Positions 7,770 to 16,482 of a stretch of 64,000 bases of DNA are shown here, one piece after another. Source of the DNA: an uncultured Acetatifactor sp. (GTDB taxonomy: Bacteria > Bacillota > Clostridia > Lachnospirales > Lachnospiraceae). The position numbers were made by a program, and so were the translations under genes. The DNA is taken from positions 43,864 through 107,863 of the forward strand of contig CAJUCT010000001.1 in NCBI GenBank assembly GCA_910585015.1. Direction: 5' to 3'. Position 1 is the stretch's first letter, and each line of letters starts with the position of its first letter. The notes below the pieces were generated by a model, which did no database searches, had not been told where the DNA came from, and worked only from the letters and a program-made list of their open reading frames with translations.

Positions 7770-10700
7770 TCTGCGGGAGCGGAATATTCTGGTGTCTGCG
7801 GCGGCGGGCAGCGGCAAGACTGCCGTGCTGGTGGAGCGTATCATCCGCATGATCTGTGACGCTTCCCGGCCCGTGGATGTGGATCGCCTGTTGATTGTGA
7901 CTTTTACCAACGCCGCCGCCGCCGAGATGCGGGAGAGGATACGGCTGGGGCTGGAGAGGCAGTTGGAGGAGCATCCCGATGATGCCCATATTGAGCGTCA
8001 GGTGACGCTGCTGCACAACGCGCTGATCACCACCATCGACAGCTTCTGTCTCTATCTGATCCGCAACCATTTTCAGGAGATCGGTCTGGATCCTGCCATG
8101 CGGGTGGCGGACGAGGGGGAGAGCAAGCTTCTGAAGCAGGATGTGCTGCAGGATCTGCTGGAACAGCATTTTGCCGATGGAGATCCCGCTTTTGTCCGGT
8201 GTGTGGAGTTTTTCTGCCCCGGCGGGCGGGAGAGTGTTTTGGAACAGCATATTCTAAAGCTCCATGAGTATGCGGAGAGTTGTCCCTGGCCCGGACAGTG
8301 GCTGGAGGAGCGGAGGGACGACTATGCTATTTTAGACGAAGCTGACTGGGAGCAGTCCGCCTGCGGCATCTACCTGCGGCGTTACCTGGAGAAGATGCTC
8401 CAGGGCTGCGCAGATACCCTGGGGCAGGTGCTGGAGATCTGCCAGGAGGCGGACGGCCCCTATATGTACGGGCCTATGGTGGAGCAGGAGCGGGATATGC
8501 TGCTGGAGGTGCTGGGGGAGATTGTCACGCAGGAATCGGGACAGGACCGTGGCGGGAAGGGAGCAGAGAAGGACAAAGCCGGCACAGTGTCAGGGATGGG
8601 TAAAGGGGAGACTGTGGCGGAACAAGACGGTGACGAACCGGGCACAACCATGGTCATGGAACGTCTGGCGCAAAGTCTGACACATGTGAGTTTCGGCAGA
8701 TTGCCGGTAAAAAAGGACCCGGCTGTGTCCGCCGACAAGCGGGAACTGGCGAAAACTCTCCGGGGCAGGGTGAAGGACACTTTGCAGGAGATGCGGGAGC
8801 AGTTCTTCACCACGCCCATAGATCTGAGTCTGGCCCAGATGAATGCCTGTCAGGCCCCGGTGCGTATGCTGGCGGAACTGGCTATGGAGTTCGGGCAGGC
8901 TTTCCGGGCGCGCAAGCAGGAGAAAAAGCTTATGGATTTCTCCGATATCGAGCATTATGCCTTGGAGATTCTGCTGCGCCGAGAGGGAGGGAAGGTTCTG
9001 CCCAGTCCCGTGGCCCGGGAGTATAGGGAGTATTTTCATGAGATATTGATAGACGAGTACCAGGACAGCAACCTGGTGCAGGAGTATCTGCTCTGGGCGG
9101 TATCCGGCGAGGCGGAAGGGCATTTCAATCGTTTTATGGTGGGAGACGTGAAACAGAGCATCTATAAGTTCCGTCTGGCAAGGCCTGAACTTTTTCTGGA
9201 AAAATACGAGACCTACACCCATGAGGACAGCAGCTGCCAGCGCATCGATCTGAGCAGAAATTTCCGAAGCCGCCGGGAGGTGCTGGACGCGGTAAACAGT
9301 ATCTTTGTGAATTTGATGAGCCGGGACAAGGGCGGTATAGAGTATGATGCCCAGGCGGCGCTCTATGTGGGGGCCGAGTACCCGGAGGGGCCGGACTGCC
9401 GCAGTGAACTGCTGCTGGCGGAGAAGCCAGAGCAGGGAAGCGAGGAGACAGCCAAGACTCGGGAGGCCCGGATGATTGCCGCCCGGATTCATGGGCTTCG
9501 CCGGGAATATCTGGTGACGGATAAGGTCACAGGAACCTTGCGGCCCGCCCGGTATGGGGACATGGTGATTCTGCTGCGCACCGGCAGCGGCTGGGACGAG
9601 GAGTTCAAGGAGGTACTGGAGGGGGAGGGAATCCCGGTATATATCTCCTCCAAGACCGGGTATTTTGCCGCCACGGAGGTACAGGAACTGCTGCAGCTGC
9701 TGCGAGTGCTGGACAATCCCACCCAGGATATCCCGCTGTTTGGGGTTATGAAATCCGTGTTTGGAGGGTTTACGGAGGAGGAGATCGCGGTTCTGAGGAG
9801 CGAGAGCCAGGAAGTGAGCCTGTGGCAGGCAGTGCAGAGCGGGGCGGGTCTGGAGACAGATTGTTCTGCCCAGGCGCCGGAAGAAGAGAGCCAGGCATTG
9901 TCTGTGGAGGGCGGGGAGGGAACCGTGAGTCAGGCATCGTCCTTGGAGGGCGGGGAGGGAACCGTGAGTCAGGCATCGTCCTTGGAGGGCGGGGAGGGAA
10001 CCGAGCCCCAGACACTTTCTGTGGAGGGCGGGGAGGGAACCGAGCCCCAGACACTTTCTGTGGAGAGCGGGGAGGGAACCGAGCCCCAGGCATTGTCTGT
10101 GGAGGGCGGGGAGGGAACCGAGCCCCAGGCGTCGTCTGTGGAGGGCGGGGAGGGAACCGAGCCCCAGGCATCGTCCATGGAGAGCGGGGAGGGAACCGTA
10201 CCCCAGGCATTGTCCGCGGAGATTCAGGAGAAAACGGTAAGTCCGGCAGTCTCGGAGGGAGCGCCGGATATACTTCCGGAAAATGACGCGCAGTGTGGGC
10301 TGAATTTAGAATTACAGGAAAAATGCCGCCGCTTTGCGGAGAAGATTGACAATTACCGAAGTTACACGATCTATATGCCTATTCGCCAGCTTTTAGAGAC
10401 GGTGATCCGGGACCACGACTATCTGCAGTATGTGACCGCCATGCCCGCAGGCAGCAAACGCCGGGCCAATGTGGAGATGCTGCTGACCAAGGCATCGGAC
10501 TTTGAAAAAACCAGCTATTTCGGACTTTTTCACTTCGTCCGCTATATTGAGCAGTTGGAACAGTATGACGTGGATTTCGGGGAGGCAGGATCGCTGGACG
10601 AGTATGCGGATGTGGTGCGGATTATGAGCATCCACAAGAGCAAGGGACTGGAATTTCCCATCACCTTTGTCTCCGGACTGGCCAAGCGTTTTAATATGCA

Positions 10701-11943
10701 GGACGTGAACCAGAGTTTTCTGATGGATATGGACTACGGCCTGGGAACGGACTTTGTGGATGTGGAGGGGCGGGTGCGCAACAAGACCCTGCGGAAACTG
10801 GTGGTGTCCAGGAAGATGCGGGAGGAAAATCTGGCGGAGGAACTGCGTGTGCTGTATGTGGCGCTGACCAGGGCCAAGGAGAAGCTGATTATGACAGCCT
10901 GCGCGGCGGACGCGGAGGCGTTGTGGCAGCAGTACAGGCTCCGTCAGCCAGGCCCTTTGAGCTATCTGGACTTTATGAAGGCGGGCAGCTATCTGGAAGA
11001 TATTCTGCCTGCGCTGGACCCGGTCCAGGTACAGGTTGCCATCTGGCAGGAGGAGGGACTTAAGGGGGAAGCCGTGCGCAAGCAGGTGGACCTTGCCCGC
11101 AGGGAGATGCAGCTGGAACAGGCCGGACTATGGGCGGATCCGGCCCAGGTCCGGGATCTGGAACAGCGCTTTGCCTACACCTATGCCTACCGGGAACTGG
11201 AGCAGCTGTATACCAAGACCAGCGTATCGGAACTGAAGATCGCCGCCATGGAGGAGAAGGACGAGGCGGCTTACCAGGCTTTTGAACAGAAAGAGATAGT
11301 GCCCTATATTCCCAGCTTTAGAAGAGACGAGGAGGAGGCCGGAGGAACCCTGCGGGGCAATGCCTTCCACAAGGTTATGGAGTTGGTGGATTATGGACAG
11401 TTATACCAGGGGGTATATGAGAGGATGCCGGAGAGCGCGGAAATCTTTGCGGTGTCCGGGGACGGGGAAAAGCTGAAGGCCAATCTGCGGGAGATGCTGG
11501 CCCGGGAGGTGGCGGAGGGCAGGCTGCCGGAAAGCTACCGCCAAGTGCTGCGGGAACATCAGCTGGTGCGCTTTTTCCGGGACCCCATCGCCTGGCGCAT
11601 GTGGCGCGCCGCCGCCGCAGGGACGTTGTACCGGGAGCAGCCCTTTGTCTACGGTATCAGCGCCGCCCGGCTTAAGAGCCAGTTTCCGGCGGAGGAGAAG
11701 GTACTCATCCAGGGAATCATTGACGCTTTTTTTGTGGAAGACGGGCAGATTGTAGTGGTGGATTACAAGACGGACCGGGTGGAGACCGGACAGGAGTTGT
11801 GGAACCGCTACGCGGAACAGCTGAAATACTACGAGGAGGCATTGGGCAAGCTGATGCAGCTGCCCGTGAGGGAGAAGATCCTATACTCCTCCCGGCTGGG
11901 CGGCTGCGTGACGGAGCCGGGTCCCCTGCCCGCTAACCCTTGA
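7729..11943 (+). CDS. addA: ATP-dependent helicase/nuclease subunit A with internal repeat insert
   Basis: A 1404-residue UvrD-like helicase fused to a RecB-type nuclease. The ATG at 7729 is preferred because GGAGGAGGA lies just upstream, inside addB. Helicase motifs: AAAGSGKTAVL (I), FTNAAAAEMRERI (Ia), LIDEYQDS (II), VGDVKQSIYKFR (III), IMSIHKSKGLEFP (V) and LRVLYVALTRAKEKL (VI). The nuclease motifs GIIDAFF and VVDYKTDR are near the C-terminus. Residues 725-828 are an acidic 13-residue tandem repeat inserted between motif IV and the IYMPIRQLLETVI segment, within the 2B-like subdomain. B. subtilis AddA is roughly 170 residues shorter, and the insert accounts for much of the difference. Confidence 0.95.
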   Translation: MSIEFTPDQQKVIDLRERNILVSAAAGSGKTAVLVERIIRMICDASRPVDVDRLLIVTFTNAAAAEMRERIRLGLERQLEEHPDDAHIERQVTLLHNALITTIDSFCLYLIRNHFQEIGLDPAMRVADEGESKLLKQDVLQDLLEQHFADGDPAFVRCVEFFCPGGRESVLEQHILKLHEYAESCPWPGQWLEERRDDYAILDEADWEQSACGIYLRRYLEKMLQGCADTLGQVLEICQEADGPYMYGPMVEQERDMLLEVLGEIVTQESGQDRGGKGAEKDKAGTVSGMGKGETVAEQDGDEPGTTMVMERLAQSLTHVSFGRLPVKKDPAVSADKRELAKTLRGRVKDTLQEMREQFFTTPIDLSLAQMNACQAPVRMLAELAMEFGQAFRARKQEKKLMDFSDIEHYALEILLRREGGKVLPSPVAREYREYFHEILIDEYQDSNLVQEYLLWAVSGEAEGHFNRFMVGDVKQSIYKFRLARPELFLEKYETYTHEDSSCQRIDLSRNFRSRREVLDAVNSIFVNLMSRDKGGIEYDAQAALYVGAEYPEGPDCRSELLLAEKPEQGSEETAKTREARMIAARIHGLRREYLVTDKVTGTLRPARYGDMVILLRTGSGWDEEFKEVLEGEGIPVYISSKTGYFAATEVQELLQLLRVLDNPTQDIPLFGVMKSVFGGFTEEEIAVLRSESQEVSLWQAVQSGAGLETDCSAQAPEEESQALSVEGGEGTVSQASSLEGGEGTVSQASSLEGGEGTEPQTLSVEGGEGTEPQTLSVESGEGTEPQALSVEGGEGTEPQASSVEGGEGTEPQASSMESGEGTVPQALSAEIQEKTVSPAVSEGAPDILPENDAQCGLNLELQEKCRRFAEKIDNYRSYTIYMPIRQLLETVIRDHDYLQYVTAMPAGSKRRANVEMLLTKASDFEKTSYFGLFHFVRYIEQLEQYDVDFGEAGSLDEYADVVRIMSIHKSKGLEFPITFVSGLAKRFNMQDVNQSFLMDMDYGLGTDFVDVEGRVRNKTLRKLVVSRKMREENLAEELRVLYVALTRAKEKLIMTACAADAEALWQQYRLRQPGPLSYLDFMKAGSYLEDILPALDPVQVQVAIWQEEGLKGEAVRKQVDLARREMQLEQAGLWADPAQVRDLEQRFAYTYAYRELEQLYTKTSVSELKIAAMEEKDEAAYQAFEQKEIVPYIPSFRRDEEEAGGTLRGNAFHKVMELVDYGQLYQGVYERMPESAEIFAVSGDGEKLKANLREMLAREVAEGRLPESYRQVLREHQLVRFFRDPIAWRMWRAAAAGTLYREQPFVYGISAARLKSQFPAEEKVLIQGIIDAFFVEDGQIVVVDYKTDRVETGQELWNRYAEQLKYYEEALGKLMQLPVREKILYSSRLGGCVTEPGPLPANP
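9901..10212 (+). repeat. 39-bp in-frame minisatellite inside addA (8 units)
   Basis: Eight 39-bp units, each encoding a 13-residue motif close to SVEGGEGTEPQAL, start at 9901, 9940, 9979, 10018, 10057, 10096, 10135 and 10174. A degenerate ninth unit starts at 10213. Units differ by a few substitutions, and all keep the frame. The antisense frames are also open across this tract, an artefact of the repeat. Confidence 0.97.
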
Positions 11944-12063
11944 AAGGTTTATAGAGAATAGCCAGCAGGGGACGCTCCTGTTCAGACCCGCTTATCTATC
12001 TGAAGCTTGTTACTGGCTAGAATGTGAAAAGCATTAGGAGATTTTTCGAGTGGGAAGTCAGCC

Positions 12064-12092
12064 TTGTTAATTTATTCTAATTCCCATATAAT
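12064..12092 (+). promoter_or_regulatory. sigma-A-type promoter upstream of the AAA-ATPase gene
   Basis: TTGTTA at 12064-12069, a 17-bp spacer and TATAAT at 12087-12092, followed by a GGAGG site and the ATG at 12136. The rest of the 11944-12135 gap shows no gene. Confidence 0.6.
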
Positions 12093-12135
12093 AGAACTAG
12101 GCGGGAACCGGCAGAATTTTGTGTGGAGGCATTTT

Positions 12136-13782
12136 ATGGGAGTATATCTGAATCCGGATAATAAGAACTTTGGGGATGCGCTCCGCTCTGAGATCTATGT
12201 GGACAAGACAGGGCTGATAGCGCACACAAACAAGTGCGTCAATACAGAGCAAAAATATATCTGCGTCAGCAGGCCCAGGCGTTTTGGGAAGTCCATGGCG
12301 CTGAAAATGCTTGCCGCTTATTACAGCCGCGGCTGTGATTCCAGGGAGATGTTCCAGGGATATAAGATAGAGAGCAGCGAATCTTTCAGAGAGCATTTGA
12401 ACCAATACGATGTAATCTATCTGAACATGCAGCAGTTTTTGATCAGGGCCCGGAAGCAGGAAGTGACGGAGTATCTGGAGCAGGCGGTTATCGCTGATAT
12501 CCGGAAGGTATATGGGGATTTTTTTTCAGAGGAAGAAACTATCCTTGCGGCTGCGCTGGAGCAGATTTACAGTGAGACGGGCAGAGCGTTTATCTTTCTG
12601 ATTGACGAGTGGGACTGCGTGATGCGTGAGAGACAGGAGTCTGAAGCGCTGCAGAAAAAATATCTTGATTTTCTGAGAGATCTTTTCAAGGATCAGCCCT
12701 ATGTGGCGCTGGCTTATATGACGGGTATTCTGCCTGTAAAAAAATATGGGCAGCACTCTGCATTGAATATGTTCTGGGAATACTCGATGACAAACCAGTA
12801 TGTTTTTGAGGAGTATACCGGTTTTACGGAGGATGAGGTAAAGGCGTTATGTGAGCGGTTTGACATGGATTTTGCCCAGACAAGCAGTTGGTATGACGGA
12901 TATAGATTCAAGAAATATAAGCATATTTATAATCCCAGGTCTGTTGTGGCGGCAATGTACAACAGAGACTTTTCCAGCTACTGGACTTCTACTGAAACTT
13001 ATGATGCCCTGAAAATATATATGGATATGGATTTTGACGGACTGCGCACAGATATTGTGCAGATGCTTGGCGGAGAATGCATCAGGGTAAATACGCAAAG
13101 CTTTCAGAATGATATGCGCAATTTCGAGACAAAGGATGATGTCCTGACATTGCTGATCCATTTGGGCTATCTGGGATATGATTCAGAGACTGAGGAGGCA
13201 TTTATTCCCAATAAAGAGATCATCAGAGAGTTTGAAAACGCCATGAGCGTAGGGGGATGGACGGAGGTTATGCGTGTTCTGAAGGCATCCGAAAAGCTGC
13301 TGGAAGATACGCTTGGGGGCGATGAAAAAAGTGTTGCAAAGGGGCTGGACAGAGCCCACACGGAGGTGTCCTCCATACTGACCTACAACGATGAAAATTC
13401 CCTTAGCTGCGCCATCGGACTTGCGTACTACAGCGCCAGGAAGGACTACCGGATCATACGGGAACTCCCCGCGGGAAAGGGCTTTGCGGATGTGGTGTTT
13501 CTGCCTCTGCCCTCCACAAATAAGCCGGCGATCCTGGTTGAACTAAAGTACGGCAAGCCAGTCGAAACAGCCCTGCAGCAGATCAGGGACAGACAATACA
13601 CCCAGGCGCTGGAGGGATATACCGGAGAGATTCTGCTGGTGGGGATAAGCTATAACAGGGAGGACAAAGAGAAGCCGCACAGCTGCGTCATTGAAAGGAA
13701 AGACTTCTATACGGGGAAAGTTCCGAAGAATGCGGTGAAATGGGCATTCTTCGGAACTTTTTGGTGTTTAGGTGGTGTTTAA
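12136..13782 (+). CDS. AAA-ATPase / PD-(D/E)XK (DUF1703-type) protein
   Basis: A 548-residue protein of the large AAA-ATPase-like plus DUF1703 family common in gut anaerobes. The ATG at 12136 is chosen because GGAGG lies 7 bp upstream. The N-terminus has the family pattern FGDALRSEIYVDKTGLI and an atypical Walker A, SRPRRFGKS; Walker B is FLIDEWD. The C-terminal nuclease-like core shows FADVVF and ILVELKYGK, the D...ExK signature. The cellular role of the family is not established. The last 22 residues overlap a perfect 17-bp hairpin and look like an added tail: relatives usually end soon after the CVIE motif. A second family member lies at 51581. Confidence 0.85.
   Translation: MGVYLNPDNKNFGDALRSEIYVDKTGLIAHTNKCVNTEQKYICVSRPRRFGKSMALKMLAAYYSRGCDSREMFQGYKIESSESFREHLNQYDVIYLNMQQFLIRARKQEVTEYLEQAVIADIRKVYGDFFSEEETILAAALEQIYSETGRAFIFLIDEWDCVMRERQESEALQKKYLDFLRDLFKDQPYVALAYMTGILPVKKYGQHSALNMFWEYSMTNQYVFEEYTGFTEDEVKALCERFDMDFAQTSSWYDGYRFKKYKHIYNPRSVVAAMYNRDFSSYWTSTETYDALKIYMDMDFDGLRTDIVQMLGGECIRVNTQSFQNDMRNFETKDDVLTLLIHLGYLGYDSETEEAFIPNKEIIREFENAMSVGGWTEVMRVLKASEKLLEDTLGGDEKSVAKGLDRAHTEVSSILTYNDENSLSCAIGLAYYSARKDYRIIRELPAGKGFADVVFLPLPSTNKPAILVELKYGKPVETALQQIRDRQYTQALEGYTGEILLVGISYNREDKEKPHSCVIERKDFYTGKVPKNAVKWAFFGTFWCLGGV
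13717..13760 (+). terminator. perfect 17-bp hairpin inside the 3' end of the ATPase gene
   Basis: Arms 13717-13733 and 13744-13760 are exact inverted complements around a 10-base loop, and two more T residues follow the T-ending right arm. It looks like an intrinsic terminator, yet the reading frame runs through it to a stop at 13780-13782. Confidence 0.6.
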
Positions 13783-13783
13783 A
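13761..13783. other. candidate left attachment repeat of the 15-kb island
   Basis: 19 of 23 bases match 29100-29122 without gaps, including exact TTGGTGTTTA and TGTTTAAA blocks at the same spacing. It lies between the last apparent host gene and the first foreign gene. Placement is inference. Confidence 0.35.
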
Positions 13784-13812
13784 GTTATCGCATATAATAG
13801 CATGATATTGAA

Positions 13813-14817
13813 TTATAGTGGATAGTATTTGTACTTATGGTAAGCTAATACGGATGAATCTATTTTAGATAAATCAGTACGTAATTCCCCTATTTTGGTT
13901 CCGTCATTAATAACTTCGATAATTTTTATGCCTCCAAAATGCTGTCCGATGGTGTTAGAATGCGGCGGCATTATTTCTATATTATCACTAGCATTAAATT
14001 GTAGATTTTCAATCCAATATCTTTTCATATGTTGCCCATCAACGTCAAACTCAGCATGGAGAATAAGACCAAGATTATTTCCATCATCCTCTAAAGGCGT
14101 ATTGTCTATAATCATTTGGCGGATATGAAATCTGTTTGGAATGGGCTGTATATTATGTAGAATCGTGTCTATGCTATCCATTATGTCAATGTATTTACCG
14201 ACAAAAGTTTCATAATAGGAAATCATCTCATTTGTCGATTTTGACTTGTAAATAGTGCCTTTAAACTTAAAGTCTGGGATATGTATGTCCCTTTGTCCGG
14301 TGAGTACATCTGTAAATAATGAGTTGCCATATAAAGCTAATGTATGTTTGCTAAAATTATATGCAGAGCGTATGTACGCAACCATATCATCATCCCATAA
14401 GGCATTTACAGCACTCTTGATTGAAGGATAATTGCCAAGTTTTTCTCCAAGATGCTTTATAACCACATCTCTATGTGGTAATCTAAGACATAATGTCGAA
14501 TTAATATATTGGAGTAAACAGTCAAGAGAGTTGGAGATGTGTGATATCCATTCTAATGTTAGTTTGTTCAAAAGGATTTCGGCCTTATAATGCCATCCAA
14601 GTAATTCGACACTGTTGTACATGGGATTTTTATTGCTTTCAGCTACATTCTTTTTTCCGATAGCTTCATATAATTTGGCTGTTTTTAGCGCATAGTTTAA
14701 ATAAAGCATTGATGAGTGCAAAAATTGTCGCGCATCCAAGACGCACTTTTCTTTTAGGAAAGATTCATATTCGGGTTGTTGATAAAATTTCATTTTGTCA
14801 GTGTATTCTTGTTTCAT
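13813..14817 (-). CDS. hsd-linked protein of unknown function, possibly HEPN-like
   Basis: A 334-residue AT-rich gene starting 16 bp after the hsdS stop. The ATG at 14817 is preferred because AAAGGAGAC lies just before it; an upstream TTG at 14841 would run through that ribosome site. The N-terminal 160 residues look all-helical, with a RSAYNFSKH segment (Arg150, His158) that faintly resembles the R...H motif of HEPN RNases, though the spacing is one residue longer than the usual R-x4-6-H. The C-terminal part looks beta-rich (LILHAEFDVDG, IKIIEVINDGTKIG). Its position as last gene of the restriction operon suggests an accessory or independent defence role. I do not recognise a named family. 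Confidence 0.55.
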   Translation of the reverse strand: MKQEYTDKMKFYQQPEYESFLKEKCVLDARQFLHSSMLYLNYALKTAKLYEAIGKKNVAESNKNPMYNSVELLGWHYKAEILLNKLTLEWISHISNSLDCLLQYINSTLCLRLPHRDVVIKHLGEKLGNYPSIKSAVNALWDDDMVAYIRSAYNFSKHTLALYGNSLFTDVLTGQRDIHIPDFKFKGTIYKSKSTNEMISYYETFVGKYIDIMDSIDTILHNIQPIPNRFHIRQMIIDNTPLEDDGNNLGLILHAEFDVDGQHMKRYWIENLQFNASDNIEIMPPHSNTIGQHFGGIKIIEVINDGTKIGELRTDLSKIDSSVLAYHKYKYYPL

Positions 14818-14833
14818 ATAGTCTCCTTTTCTT

Positions 14834-16297
14834 TTATTCAACTAAATTATCACATAATGGCAGTAATATATCAAGCTGTTTTACGATACGTTGCTGTTCT
14901 TCAATCGGCGGGATTGGAATCATCATTTTTGAAAGTGCTTTTCCGTTACAGTTTGGCTGTGCTGTTTGGGTTGTTCCATTTCGTAGCTGCGACCAGTACA
15001 AAGGACTGTCCATAAAATATTTTAAATATTGAGGGCAAAGTCTTTTATTATAGTTAGAGCGAATAAGGTATCCTGCATAAATAGCCCGTTCTGTCATGTT
15101 AGTGACTAAATATGATTTCCCGACGGTTCCTCCTGTTCTGGCAAATAGTAAATCATTTTCTGCAAGAAGATATGTAGGAATTTCTTTTTCGGAAATTTGG
15201 CAATACGGAACTGTGTTCCAATCTACAATATTGTCTTGGATATCGCTGATTCTTACCATCCGTATATCGCCTTGAGGAATGGCAGGAGCATTATAGCCAT
15301 ATTGTATGCTGTTTGCCAAATTGCCCCATCGTTCCCATCTCCAGGATACAGGGATTTCAAATGGAATATCATCGTCTGTAATAGAAGGCAATGGCTTCTC
15401 TCTCTTTATTTCACCTGCCAGAATTAAGTTTTCTTTTTCTGTAAAAATAAGTTCTAACAATTCATCCACAGAACTATCCGTTTCTAATTGTTCAGTGAGT
15501 TTTCCTTGTAATGCGGATTGCAAAATGGCTTCTCGCATATCAGAAGGAAATTTATTTTTAAGAACGGTTAATTGCTGTTCTATTTTTTCATATTCATCAA
15601 CTTTACAAAAAAGCATGTCTAAGCAATCCACAATACGCAACTGCTCCTCAATTGGAGGAAATGGAAATAACATGGAATTGATTTTGTCTAGGCTAAGATT
15701 GCTTTGTGCTATTTTTGATGCTTTTGCATTCATACGATGTTTGTATGCCAATAACATATAATATACATATTCTTTGGATACCTGCTCAGAAAACGGAAGA
15801 AAGCCAAGGACGCTGTCTGGGAAACAGGCATCAAATGTCAGTATAGCGACATCGCCAATATTTGCGGCTATCGTGATGCATAATGTCCCCTTTTTCCATA
15901 GCCTGCTTTGGGCAAGTCCCTTTTCATTATAACAAGTGTTAAATTGTGTAATGTATTTATTGGCTGCGGCTACATCTCCAGTCTGGATCATAGGGATTGT
16001 TCCGTCAATATAAAGGCTTTCATCATTTCGCGGCCTGTGTTTTGATTTCCCTCTTGCTAATTCGCCAATATCACACAGCTTCACCCATGTCCAATTATCA
16101 GGGATATTAAAAGGTATTGAATCTTCTGTTTTTGAAGCGGCCTTCTTAATTTTTTTGTTATTGGCAAGATTGTTTTTTATATCCTGCAACCTGTCCAATG
16201 TTGTTTCCACAGGCGTATCTTTAGCAGACTGTTCTGTCAGTTTTCCTTCGACTGCTGCTTGAAGTATGGATAGCCGTAAATCTTTTGTTAATATCAT
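14834..16297 (-). CDS. hsdS: type I restriction-modification specificity subunit
   Basis: A 487-residue HsdS that sets the DNA target of the HsdRMS complex. It has the classic duplicated design: two target-recognition domains at about residues 70-215 and 310-475, each ending with a PPIEEQ(L/Q)RIV conserved helix start. The two central conserved regions begin with near-identical ILQAAVEGKLTEQ and ILQSALQGKLTEQ. Two different TRDs imply a bipartite asymmetric target. The start overlaps the stop of the displaced hsdM tail by 4 bp (ATGA), the normal hsdM-hsdS arrangement. Base composition is clearly more AT-rich than in flanking host genes, which supports transfer. Confidence 0.93.
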   Translation of the reverse strand: MILTKDLRLSILQAAVEGKLTEQSAKDTPVETTLDRLQDIKNNLANNKKIKKAASKTEDSIPFNIPDNWTWVKLCDIGELARGKSKHRPRNDESLYIDGTIPMIQTGDVAAANKYITQFNTCYNEKGLAQSRLWKKGTLCITIAANIGDVAILTFDACFPDSVLGFLPFSEQVSKEYVYYMLLAYKHRMNAKASKIAQSNLSLDKINSMLFPFPPIEEQLRIVDCLDMLFCKVDEYEKIEQQLTVLKNKFPSDMREAILQSALQGKLTEQLETDSSVDELLELIFTEKENLILAGEIKREKPLPSITDDDIPFEIPVSWRWERWGNLANSIQYGYNAPAIPQGDIRMVRISDIQDNIVDWNTVPYCQISEKEIPTYLLAENDLLFARTGGTVGKSYLVTNMTERAIYAGYLIRSNYNKRLCPQYLKYFMDSPLYWSQLRNGTTQTAQPNCNGKALSKMMIPIPPIEEQQRIVKQLDILLPLCDNLVE

Positions 16298-16482
16298 TGT
16301 TCCACCCCCAGAAGCTCAAGAATCTCCTGCAATTTTTCATCCAGTCTGCGGTCAAGCCGATCTCGTTCTTCTTTAAAATTAATTATAGTATCTTCGGGTG
16401 ATAAGATTACTTTCTCCTCATTTGGGAATCCGCAAAAGTCAAGGTTATAGTTTTTTATCAATGATTGTTTCGATGCTGACAC
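16294..16482 (-). pseudogene. hsdM: displaced C-terminal tail of HsdM (out of frame)
   Basis: This frame encodes KNYNLDFCGFPNEEKVIL and a charged helix (KEERDRLDRRLDEKLQEILEL), the expected C-terminal end of HsdM. It is one base out of frame with the preceding hsdM. Removing one A from the A6 run (T6 at 16451-16456 on the + strand) joins IIDK directly to NYNLDF and gives a 496-residue HsdM of normal length. The tail stops at the ATGA shared with hsdS, which confirms that it is the original gene end. The apparent GTG start at 16482 has no need to be used. Confidence 0.85.

Noticed and set aside
9901..10251. Regular repeats that might be a CRISPR array
   Set aside because: Units are contiguous with no unique spacers and lie in frame inside addA.
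9822..10286. Open frames on both strands through the addA repeat tract (Gly/Arg- or Pro-rich products)
   Set aside because: They are products of the 39-bp repeat and lack ribosome sites; the addA frame explains the region.
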